DNA of 64,000 nt, from NCBI GenBank assembly GCA_022478985.1, contig JAKSZP010009620.1, forward strand, positions 1 through 64,000, written 5' to 3'. A program made the translations under genes and the position numbers. Shown in pieces: positions 42,565 through 51,554 of this stretch (the first letter of the stretch is position 1; the number at the start of each line of letters is the position of its first letter). The notes under the pieces were generated by a model. It was not told the origin of the DNA. It did no database searches and saw only the letters and a list, made by a program, of their open reading frames with translations. The DNA comes from Massospora cicadina (Eukaryota > Entomophthoromycota > Entomophthoromycetes > Entomophthorales > Entomophthoraceae).

Positions 42565-43700
42565 TGAAATACAGTCCTTCCTCCTGGGACACAACCAACA
42601 ATCTTTCAGGCTTAAAAGGGCTTATAATGCTCCAGTGGCCCCTTGTCATAGTTGAGTGACCTGGCGCATGTAGTTGACGAGCAGTGGATTAATGCTCTGG
42701 CTCCTATGGATCCATCTCTTAGACCACTTTCCCTATTCTTTTTTGTTGAAAATGATGGAAATTTTGTAGGGAGGTAATCCAGTCCAGAGGCCTCTGGTAG
42801 CGCCCTAAGGCTCATCCCACACCCACTCAGTTAAACCAAAATTTCCAGAAAAAGCCAAGATCACCCCATTTACTAAATATCATTTATAGAGTCAATAAAC
42901 CTGGATTAAGTCATTTGAAGTAAAGCGGGCTGCATATTAACTTTCTGAATCTTAAAGACCTTGACTAAGGATACTCTGTTTGTTTGACTATCTGTAATGG
43001 ATTCCTGTAAAACTATCCTTGCTAATGGACCAATCCAAATGTTTTGTGACAAATAGATTCTATAATTTTGATATGTACCCTGATTAGTAGAATCCTTTAT
43101 AAAAATATACATTTTTACCCAAAGCTCTAGAATATTTTAAAATAATTTCTCCTACATTAATCCAACTAATTGTGATGTGCCTTTTTTAGCTTTAGGCCCA
43201 GGATAGTTTTTAGGTTTCCTTCAATTCTCCACTTTCCCAAATATAAAGGTAACAGCCACATCTAGGGACTGTTGTCAGTTCATTTTTATATCTGAACTTT
43301 CCTTGGATAAACTTTTCAGCTTTTTGTGGAGGAGTGGTAGCATAGCAGGGTGGTTCCTGCTCCACTCAAAGTCAAGTTTTGATTGAAACAGAATCCAAAA
43401 ACAGCACAGGATAAAAAACTAGCGTGGTATATTTGTCCCAAGGTTGACCCAACTTGCTTACTTTTTTAAAATTCTTCAGATTTTACTCTGTTTCTGAGGA
43501 GCCGCCAACTGCACCTTTTTAAAAAATCATATTGATCCAGTAAAGCACACCACCGTTTGTGTTTTATACTTGATTATTATTTATTGAGCACTCATTTTCT
43601 TAATCTGACTACTCAGCGTGCCATTACCAAGTTTGTGAGGAGATACACCATTGATAATGAGCACCAATCCACTGCACATGCAGTAAACCCTTAAACCAGT
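42565..43700 (+). repeat. Degenerate K-type LTR 'M' (ends approximate), with SINE-like insert
   Basis: ORFa reads LSDLAHVVDEQWINALAP (42647-42712). The TATA box CAAATATAAAGG (43239-43250) and GGGACTGTTGTCAGTTC follow as in J and K. After the SINE-like insert (43329-43457) a K-like stretch resumes (ATCATATTGATCCAGTAAAGC, compare K at 46173-46196). The start is estimated from the K spacing; the 3' end was not found. Confidence 0.5.
43329..43457 (+). mobile_element. SINE-like repeat, copy 1
   Basis: It contains TAGCATAGCAGG (43338-43349), a perfect fit to the RNA polymerase III A-box consensus, then TTCCTGCTCCACTC and a diverged B-box-like GTTTTGATTG. The tail GCGTGGTATATTTGTCCCAA followed by GGTTGACCCAACTTG matches copy 2 at 55229-55355. 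It is inserted in LTR M. No clear target duplication. Confidence 0.5.
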
Positions 43701-44329
43701 ATTTGATTTGCTGAACCACTACTGTCTTGGTGCAATCCGTCTATTACATGCCCTCTAATTATGTCAGCTCTAGAAATCCTCTTGTTGATGAAGGGTGCTC
43801 AATTACTAATCTATTTGGGCTCCCATACATCGAGGTTATCTGAATCATCCTATCAGTGGGAGCCTGCCCCTGCCTATGCAGGAAACTTAATCTGCCATCT
43901 TATCTCTGCCATAAACCCTAGGTGGAAATTTGAACTAAGTTATCAACTTAAACCTATCTTGAAGCTTAACATGGATAAAATTGAGCCACTTCAATTTGAT
44001 TTAAGATACTGAGAACCCAACCCATATGCTATGTTTTCCAGTGCCTACTTCCTTCTTTCTTATAATACTGCACCATCCTGACATTACCCAACAATCTTTT
44101 TGTTGAGAGTATTGGGCTCTTAAGCAGAGAAATTTTCAACTAATACGTCAACATGACATTTTACTCCAAGTAAGACCCTCTATACTTCTGCCCTTTTTAC
44201 CAAAATTTTCTCTGTTAGAAAATTTACCAGATGAATTTCTCCCAATAATATCAGAATTAGGGGTATAGGTTAGTCAGCTGTGATTGCGGACTAATCGCCT
44301 AGTTCAATATTTTAATTTTTATTTACTGA
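43701..44329. other. Unassigned sequence
   Basis: Frame 43761-44012 (83 codons, plus) is Leu-rich and not recognised. No other supported feature. Confidence 0.3.
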
Positions 44330-44890
44330 TTAGTGCTCTCCATTTGGGTGGGTTGAGCTCTTTTGAAGTATTGGGGATAATCCATAGTAGTTTAATGTTA
44401 TTAAAAGATTGCCACTAGTGACTGAAGCTGAGGATGTCAATTGTTCAATTACTAATTGTTCAGGTTGCAGCATAATCCTTTGACACCAGATTCCAATTAT
44501 CTGGTCATTAAGGGATTTTCTGGAAGAAAGTCGAGGATCTAATATGAGAGTGAGCGAGGATGATTTCTTCAACTAAAATTCCGAGTAGCAGCAACTAATG
44601 CCGAGGATATTTAACAATGTTTATAATAGAAGTACATATATATGACTATCTGGTGACTAATGCCAAGGATGGGTCAACATAATATTTGATGTTTGGGAAG
44701 GATGGCTTAGGAGGGAATCATTTCTGTGGAAGGATAATGATTGTATGAGGACATGGCTGATATTGCAAAGGGGCTTTGATGGGTGCGGTAACCTAGTATA
44801 AATAGTTGTCATTCCCTCCTAAATAAAGAGCTCTCTTTTGGCCACCTTTGTTTATTATTGGTAGTAAGAACGGCTAGATTGGTAAAGGTG
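44330..44890 (+). promoter_or_regulatory. LTR-like region 'Q' with short repeats and TATA box
   Basis: Variants of ACTAATGCCGAGGAT recur at about 44412, 44525, 44592 and 44652. They are followed by CCTAGTATAAATAG (TATA box, about 44792) and AATAAA at 44822. The order, short repeats then TATA then poly(A) signal, is LTR-like. No ORFa or ORFb is present and no partner LTR was found. Confidence 0.35.
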
Positions 44891-45268
44891 GGACTAGTGA
44901 ACCCTAAGGCAGGCGCGGGGTGATGCACCTAGAGTGGCCAACACTACCAGCTCCCATACTTCAGCCCTACAAGGAACCTCAAAAAGAAACTGGACAACCA
45001 GCCACTAACAATGAGGGGCTGATGGCCGTCAGCCATGAGCTTGTGTAGCGTAGGAGCCATGCCCCCAAGATGGGGATGGACTTGCCAGTGTACAACCAAG
45101 AGGGGCTGGCTATTGGTCATGAGGGAGAAGGAGCAAGGGGTCAGGCTGCCAAGGAAGGGGCTGAGGACCACCTGTGCACTCCCAAGAGGGGCCAATGGCA
45201 CTAAGGCGAAGTTTTTGTTCTGCTGGGTTGGTGGGTTGGACGTGGACTTGTAGGGGTTGGTACGCCTA
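44891..45268. other. GC-richer flank of LTR K
   Basis: Open frames on both strands (minus 44944-45339; plus 45035-45253) overlap each other and match nothing I know. The last five bases, GCCTA (45264-45268), are K's target duplication. Confidence 0.4.
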
Positions 45269-45272
45269 TGTA

Positions 45273-46050
45273 AGTCCTGGGGACCAGCCCCTGCAACTGG
45301 ATAGGGAGCAACACCCCTTTCGGACAAAAAGGGGTCCAAAGGCCCAAGTGGATCCCCTGTCGCAGTTGAGTGACTTGGTGCATGTGGTAGATGAGCGCTG
45401 GGTGACTGCCCTTCCCCCTAAAGACAACCAGGTTTCTCCCTTTCCCCCTCCTCAACCCTGATAAGGCTAATAGAGGGGGCTTGCCAGAATATTATGCAAG
45501 CCAGGGGCCATGGGCAGGCCCCTGGGACCACTCACTCACCAGGGAAACATGCCAAAATTTTGAGGAAATAGCTAGTCTTAATGTCAGAGCCTGATCTGCA
45601 AATTCCAGGCTGGAGGAGCCATTCTGGACTGGCTGGGGCCAGAAATCAGATTGGCGCATGATTTGGATTTTGAACCAGGTTGCAAGTGACTTGGACCAGT
45701 TGCCCCTAATCCCTGGGACAGATCCAGGAAGTTTAGATCACGCAAATAGTCAGATCAAGAGTTTGAACCAGGTTGTAAACAACCCAGCACCATGGCCACA
45801 GTCTCTCAGGACAAATATGGGGAATCCAAACTGTGTGAACAGGCTGACTCAAATGGTCAGGGCCTGGATTGGTACCATTGATCTGGTTTGGCCCCAAAAA
45901 TTCAAAAGTCTGCAAAAGTTTTTTTTTAATTTTTGCCAAGATTTTGGACATCCTCCCGCCCTCCTCCCCAACAGCCAACCAAATCCCATCGCCAATCCTC
46001 AATCACCCAATCCCTCAGCATCCTCACTATGCGATTCTCCCCATACTTAA
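45273..46050 (+). pseudogene. LTR-borne ORFa in LTR K
   Basis: The first block, 45273-45461, has SPGDQPLQLDREQ and LSDLVHVVDERWVTALP, ending in a Pro-rich PFPPPQP. The second, 45658-46050 (130 codons, shifted frame), has DSNQIKSLNQ-like Asn/Gln-rich text and a Pro/Asn-rich end whose stop (TAA) lies in the CCATACTTAAGG TATA-position. No domain is recognised. A one-base frame offset separates the two blocks. Confidence 0.5.
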
Positions 46051-46085
46051 GGCAACTTTCCTATCAAGGGGCAGTTGTCAGTTCG
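46041..46085 (+). promoter_or_regulatory. Core promoter region of LTR K
   Basis: CCATACTTAAGG, a degenerate TATA box, then AAGGGGCAGTTGTCAGTTCG, matching J and M. Confidence 0.5.
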
Positions 46086-46159
46086 ATCTAATCTTCCCAC
46101 GCTTTGCGCTAGATAAAACTTGAATACCCCAAACACCTTGCCGCAGCCTCCTCCTGTTT

Positions 46160-46951
46160 ACTTTTTTTGAAATTCCATGATCAATCTGGCAAAGCATGCC
46201 ATTATCCAGAAACTCACCCCAATGTTCGCCAACTGGGTCATCTGGTCACTGGACCCCACCACGTGGCAGTGGATTATATCCACCATAAACAGTCTCTCAC
46301 CCCCAATGATGAAGTCACTTCTCAGTCCACTTTAATAGATCCATCTAACGTGAATCCATCCACTTTCGCGTATCCATCTAATGTGAATCCGTCCATTCAC
46401 TCCATCACTGGGATCTCTAAAAACGCTCCCCTGTTGAAGCTCCAGGGCACCCCTGCTCCAGTGCTTGCAAACTTGGCCCCCAAACCTGGCTCGCCCGCCA
46501 CTGACCCCACCCACCTGAGGAACCTGGAGCACCCCGCCCAAGGGGAGCTCAGCCCTAACTCTCACCGCGGGTCCATTTCCCTCTCCACCCACACCCCTGT
46601 TCACGCGGCAGCCCCTGTGCTGCCCCTTGCTGGTGCACAGACTTACCTGTTCAAAGCCAAAGGCCAGCAACCGCAAACCCTGGAGGAGTCATAATCATCC
46701 CCACCTCTCCCACCCTTGGGGGTTTCCCCACAAGACTCGCGGTTGTCCCCATTGCAACCATCTGGTTTGCCTTGGGGGCCTTCAGTATGTTAATGAACCT
46801 TTACTTTCCTCACATCCCCAATAAATCTCAACTACTTCAATTCACTTGGACTGTTGTGCCTTTGGCATCCTGGGCTCTCCACTGGGTGCTCACACAACCA
46901 TATTGGGAGCCTAGTCTAATTCTTAACAGCCGCATCCATGACAGCCTATGA
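46160..46951 (+). pseudogene. LTR-borne ORFb in LTR K
   Basis: The early part reads HAIIQKLTPMFANWVIWSLD (L has ITPTLVNWIHH, A has MAPSITDWAQR). A low-complexity Pro/Ser/His stretch fills 46167-46694. The last frame, 46691-46951 (86 codons), reads AVVPIATIWFALGAFS, VPLASWALHWVLTQPYW and SLILNSRIHDSL, with two hydrophobic segments. It runs past the LTR end (46943) by two codons before TGA. Frame changes occur between blocks. Probable small membrane protein of unknown role. Confidence 0.5.
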
Positions 46952-47217
46952 AGGAGAAACAGCAAGTGTCAGGAAGTCATCATACTGTTTGGCCTGGAAC
47001 ACTGGCGGAGCCCTGATGTAGCAGATTGCAAATTTTATGAAATTCTCATTTCTAAAAAACCTGAAATCCTAAAATTTATCTCTATTATAAATTAACGGTA
47101 CAATTCTAAGATTGTGCTATGAATTTAATTTCCTAGCTGCCAATTTTACTATCCCTTTTACAAAGTTCTACAATATTCTTACAAACTTACCTATGACAAT
47201 TGAATGCTGGGCCACTG
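46944..47217. other. Spacer between LTR K and LINE B
   Basis: No gene. It starts with K's right target duplication. Confidence 0.4.
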
Positions 47218-47234
47218 CAGGTGGAATACGTCTC
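47218..47234 (+). repeat. Left 17-bp target duplication of LINE B
   Basis: CAGGTGGAATACGTCTC, identical to 53680-53696. Confidence 0.95.
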
Positions 47235-47290
47235 TTTTTTTTAGTACTAGATGGTCCCAACCCAAGGGGGATTCATCGATGTTTATTGAA
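47235..47290 (-). other. LINE B 3' tail (family signature)
   Basis: On its own strand: AATCCCCCTTGGGTTGGGAC, CATCTAGTACTAAAAAAAA. The same tail ends the insertions at 7885-7919, 10866-11122 and 20799-20847. It is probably recognised by the element's RT. Confidence 0.8.
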
Positions 47291-47304
47291 TTATGCCTGG
47301 GCTC

Positions 47305-47961
47305 CTAAGAGCCTGAGGCGAGGGAAGGGGAGGGAGGAGGCATCGAGAAAGGGAGGGGGTTTGCGCGCCAGAGCCGTGCTGCAGTGACAACTGAGCGGGG
47401 GAGGGTTGGCGACATAGTGCAGACCTTCAGGGCCATCTCAAAGTGTACCTGAAAGTGGGTGATCATGTGTGGAAGGGTCCACACCTGCTGGTCAAAGGCA
47501 GCACGAAGGAAGGAGTTATGGATGGTCCAGATGGCTGTGGCATAGGCGAGGACACGGAGGGGTCGGTGGCAACCAGGCAATATCTGCTCAAACATGAGGT
47601 CTTGCACAGGGTGTCCAGACCAGGGCTGAGCATGGAGGAGCGCGCGGGCCTTTGGCCAAAATGCGGCGACACCTGGACAGGTGAAAAAACGATGGAGGTG
47701 AGAGTCAATAGGCTCCACACAGCGGGGGCATCTTCAGTGCTGGAAGGTAGGGCCAGTCCGGTCCCCTGTCCTGTATGAACAGTGGAGCACCCTCCATAAG
47801 GTGTTAGACACCTTTGCTGACAGGATGGGGTGATAGACGTCCTTCCACAATTCCTTAAGGTCAAATCTCACGGAGGGAGGGAGGAGCTCAAGGAGTCTTG
47901 GGCGGATGGGAGGACGATCTTGGGGGTTGAGGCGAGTTGTGACAACTTGTCCGTTGTGCAC
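47305..47961 (-). pseudogene. LINE B ORF2 C-terminus with C2HC finger
   Basis: FDLKELWKDVYHPILSAKV, a TGA, then R-C-P-R-C-V-E-P-I-D-S-H-L-H-R-F-F-T-C, a C-x2-C ... H-x-H-x4-C arrangement. The TGA at 47734-47736 stands in frame between QH and RCPRC. The final 137 codons run to 47305 and end SPSLASGS. LINE A has the same region (11119-11526). Confidence 0.75.
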
Positions 47962-48130
47962 AATTGCATGGCGGCGGGGGCTGAGGCCAGGGCCTTCCCT
48001 TCTGTATGGGAAGGCATGGTGGATCCTCGCGCCTATTCGTTTCAGGGCAAGGAGAGCCTGGTTCCAGTAGGGGGATGAGGATGGTTTTGGGCGATGGCCT
48101 GGGTGGTTTGTGAGCCACTCCCTAATGAGG

Positions 48131-48709
48131 TCAGAGATGCTCTAGGAAGACCCAGAGCTGCTGACACTGACTGGCGGAGGGCGGGCGCCCATTGGGGCAT
48201 GGGGTCGTGTCCCAGCAGACAATCGGCCATAGGAACTTCAGGAAGATTGTGGTGGCGTGGGATCGCGTGTCCAGAAGCCCTAGGCCCCCTTCATTGCAGG
48301 GTCGGGCAATGGTTGAGAGGGCCATTGGTGGATGGTTTGAGCCCCAGATCCAACAGCGGAGGAGTACATTGAGCCGCGTATAAAAGGCATCTGTGAATGG
48401 GCAGACGTGCGCTAGGAACCAGACTTTGGAGAGGAGGAACACATTGGCCATCAGAGCTCGACCCTGGGGGGTGATTTGCCGCCGGTTCCAGCTGGCAATC
48501 CTGGAGTTAACTGCTGCAAGGAGCAAGTCCTCATTGTCTTTTAGCGCAACTCCTTGTTGGTTGGTTAGAACGCCCAGGTGACGGAAGGTACCGCGCTCAG
48601 GTTCAATACCAAATGGTGGGGGGAAGGTGGGGGAGCCGACCTGTACAACTGTTGTCTTGGAGGTGTTGACCATGGCGTTGGACGCCTTGGTGTACCTCTC
48701 AATGGTCAC
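48131..48709 (-). pseudogene. LINE B ORF2 region after RT
   Basis: A 192-codon frame: TFRHLGVLTNQQGVALK, NSRIASWNRRQITPQGRALM, NVFLLSKVWFLAHVC and GGLGLLDTRSHATTIF. This is the thumb/linker typical of LINE ORF2. It is separated by a frameshift from the RT frame and from the next downstream frame (47961). Confidence 0.8.
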
Positions 48710-48729
48710 AGCAGCGAGGGCAACATCCC

Positions 48730-49979
48730 CAGGGCAGCCAAATGCAATGGCGGGTCATCTGCAAATGCCATGGTGCGTGTGGGGGCTTTACCTGGGACCA
48801 GAATCCCTGTTAGCTTGTCCTGTAAGGAGGCCAAGAGGGGTCAAGGGTGATGTTAAAAAGGATAGGGCTCAGGGGGTCCCCTTGCCAGAGACCTTGTCCA
48901 ACTGGTATTGCCACTGTAAAACCCATTGGCGCCAGGACTCTGGTGTGGAGCTGGTCATAGAGCGCTGATATCCAGCGCCTAGCTGCGGGTGGGAGATGGA
49001 AGCGGGCCAGGGAAGCATCAATATACTTCCAGGCTACCCGATCATATGCTTTCTCCATATCCAGGAGAGCCACAAAGCCATTCACCTTATGAGAGTTAGC
49101 AGTCAAAGTCACGTGAAGGTCATTATAGTTGTCCCATAACGACCTCCCCGGAATAAAACCGTGCTGGGATGGGGAGAGGCGAGGTGACACCCATTTGGTG
49201 ATGCGGTTGGCCAGAAGCTTCGTGAAGAGATTGTGGTCTGTGTTGATCAACGCTATGGGGCGCCAGTTCGCCAGGTTCTCACGGTCTGACTTCTTGTGAA
49301 TGAGGGTCGTGATTGAGCCTCTGAAGTCGGGGAGGACCTCGCCATTCACCAAGAGTGCAGCGAAGAGGTCGCGGAGGGTTCTGGCTATCACTGCAGGTTC
49401 CAGAAGGTACACCTCAAAGGGTATTCCGTCTGGGCCTGGGGCTTTAAGCCGTGGGGATTTCAGAAGGGTTTCCATCACCTCCTGGATGGAAATAGGCGCC
49501 AGTAGAGCCTCATCAGCCCGTGGGTCAATGGGCGGCTCTGGAGCCCGCCACAGGAAGTCTTGGATGTCCGATGGGTCCACCTGGGTGGCATGGAAGAGGC
49601 TGGAGTAGAAGCGGTGTAGTTCCTGCGTGATTTCCTCCTTGTCTGAAGTGGTTGTAGTGCCAATCTTCAGTGCAGTAATATCCTGCGCTGTTGACCGGAC
49701 TTTCTGTTTCTGAAAGAAGAAGCGGGTGGGGCGTTCCCATTGAGCATAGTAACGTGATGTTGTAAAGTTTGCTGCCCGTTCTTCCTTCAGTGTGAGCTCC
49801 AAGCGGAGTGCTTCCTGCGCCGCTTCCCAGTCTTCCAACCATCTGGGAGAGGGCGAAGGCTGGCAGTTTCGCTCTAGATGTCTGATTCTGGCTTCCGCCC
49901 TTTTGACTCTGGCGCGAGCTGCAGTCATCTGGGCTTTGGCACAGTTGTAAGCAACGCGGGTGATGCCCTCCTTGGTCAC
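48730..49979 (-). pseudogene. LINE B ORF2 reverse transcriptase
   Basis: Frame 48810-49979 (389 codons) has KAPGPDGIPFEVYL, LIHKKSDRENLANWRPIAL, GFIPGRSLWDN, VALLDMEKAYDRVAWKY and QGDPLSPILFNITLDP. F-A-D-D, the catalytic site, is encoded at 48755-48766 (GCATTTGCAGATGAC) but in a shifted frame after about 48830. All catalytic residues are thus present at DNA level, broken only by small indels. Confidence 0.88.
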
Positions 49980-50833
49980 CGCCCATCTAGCCTTGTGGTC
50001 AAGCAGGTGGGGTGGGGGGAGGTGAGAGTCTCCCGGATGGTCATAGACAGCTTCTCCTTAGTGGAGGGGTTGTTGAGAAGAGCTGGGGCAACCCTAGGCC
50101 AGAACCTACGCGACGGTTTAAGTGTGGTGGTGAGGACAACGGTGAGTGACCTGTGATCACTCAGATGGTTGTCACGAGAGATGGGAGAGGAGACGCGGCC
50201 AATTATCAGGGGGCCAATCAGTGCCATAATTATGCGTGACGCTGACTGGAAAGCTCCTCCATTATACTGGATCCTAGTCATGCAACCTAGGCCAGACGCG
50301 GAGGGTGGAAGCGAATCTATAAAGCCACTCAGGCGAAGGAAATCCCGGAGGCGACTTGATCCAGGGCATTCCTTTGCTGCAGGGGGGTAAGAGTCACGGG
50401 CGCGACTTATGGTTGTGTTGAAATCTCCTAAGAGAACTGTATTCCGTGGGAGATTGAGTTGGAGGAGCTCTTCCAAGAGCCTATTTTGCTCCTGACCTGC
50501 ATTAGGCAGGTAGATGCTTGCAGCGAAGAAGGAGAAGTCAGGAGTGGTGAGTTTGGCCAGTATGAGGCGGCCACCTAGATATTGTGAAAAAGAATGGGTT
50601 TTAACCTGGGGATTCAAAACAATGAGGGCGGCATGGTTTGTCCAGAAGGAGTTGCCTCCAAACTGTTCATTCCATGCAGATTGTTCGTGGGGGAGGATAT
50701 GGGGCTCCTGGACAGCAGCGATGTCAATTTGTGCTGACCTGAAGTTTCGGAGGAGGCGGGCTCTCCGCTTAAAGTCCCGCAACCCATTTGTGTTGATGGA
50801 TTGCAGGGCCAGGGTGCTGCCATGGGGACTCAT
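49976..50833 (-). pseudogene. LINE B ORF2 endonuclease
   Basis: A 285-codon frame, from MSPHGSTLALQSINTNGLRD (S-I-N-x-N box), IDIAAVQEPHILPHE, FAASIYLPNAGQEQN and VLLGDFNTTISRARD, to a DNHLSDHRSLTVVL box. These are the catalytic N, E, D, N and SDH residues of the apurinic-type endonuclease, all present. One frameshift near 49980 separates it from RT. ATG at 50831-50833 is a plausible ORF2 start, but the gap to ORF1 holds another frame (50871-51377). Confidence 0.88.
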
Positions 50834-50870
50834 AGCTGTTCACCTCCATGTCCTGGGTGGTTACCAGCGC

Positions 50871-51377
50871 TTAAACCTGCTGCTGTGAGGCGGCTAGTTT
50901 TGAGTCCTTTAGCTTGACTATTAGCTGCAATCCGTGAGGAGCGTCGAGGGTTTTGAGGGGAAGGAGAGGGTGGGGGGCGGAGGACCCAGTAAGCCAGCCT
51001 AGGATGCTGCCCCCGCTCCGTTGCAGGGGAAGGACCTGAGGGTGCTCAATGGTGACCTCCGCGGTGTTCCCATTTGATGAGTCTGAGTCCATATTCACTT
51101 CCTCCAACACTGCAAAGGATCCGCGAGAAATGGACTGTGGGGTTGGGGTAGGACTCTTTGAGTTGGCACTTCTACCGCAGGCCGCGGGTTGCCAGTCTAT
51201 GCTGGTGGGCATAGCTCCATTGGGAGCTGAGGATTGATGCGATAAATCGCTGGTGGAGGTTGGTGGGGGTGCCGCGGAGCCCTGAGTGGGGATGGCTGAT
51301 GAGGGGCACCCTGTGGGAGATGCCTTGCGCTTGGTGAGAGAGGGAGTTGACTCTGGGAGATTGGAGGGGGTGCCCAT
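50871..51377 (-). CDS. Pro/Ser-rich frame between ORF1 and ORF2 of LINE B
   Basis: A 168-codon open frame with Pro/Ser-rich composition (ESTPSLTKRKASP, then STSDLSHQSSAPN) and a final hydrophilic stretch LQLIVKLKDSKLAASQQQ. It may be the C-terminal part of ORF1 after a frameshift, or linker sequence. No domain is recognised. Confidence 0.45.
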   Translation of the reverse strand: MGTPSNLPESTPSLTKRKASPTGCPSSAIPTQGSAAPPPTSTSDLSHQSSAPNGAMPTSIDWQPAACGRSANSKSPTPTPQSISRGSFAVLEEVNMDSDSSNGNTAEVTIEHPQVLPLQRSGGSILGWLTGSSAPHPLLPLKTLDAPHGLQLIVKLKDSKLAASQQQV

Positions 51378-51554
51378 TGGAAGGGGGCATGAGCGCGAAG
51401 GTATCCCATACCAATAGTGGGGTTAGCTGTTTCAACTGCTAGGCGTAAGGCCTCAGGGGACAGGTCTTGAACGGGAACCTATTGTGTGGGTTGTGGAATT
51501 GCTGCTGCAGCCAAGTGGGATCGTTTTTGGCTGGTTTAGGCCCCTGGGTGGTGG

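Larger units (their letters stand above)
45269..46943 (+). repeat. Solo LTR 'K' (1675 bp) with perfect target duplication
   Basis: It begins TGTAAGTCCTGGGG and ends CCATGACA. Flanks are GCCTA at 45264-45268 and GCCTA at 46944-46948. It is among the least decayed long LTRs, with more open coding than most. ORFa, promoter block and ORFb are all present. Confidence 0.93.

Noticed and set aside
44944..45455. Minus-strand frames next to and over the start of LTR K as genes
   Set aside because: They cross the mapped LTR boundary at 45269 and the target duplication and are antisense to ORFa, so they are chance frames.
47443..50888. Plus-strand open frames of 60-120 codons through LINE B
   Set aside because: All are antisense shadows of ORF2 in GC-rich DNA; the minus strand carries the ordered endonuclease and RT motifs.
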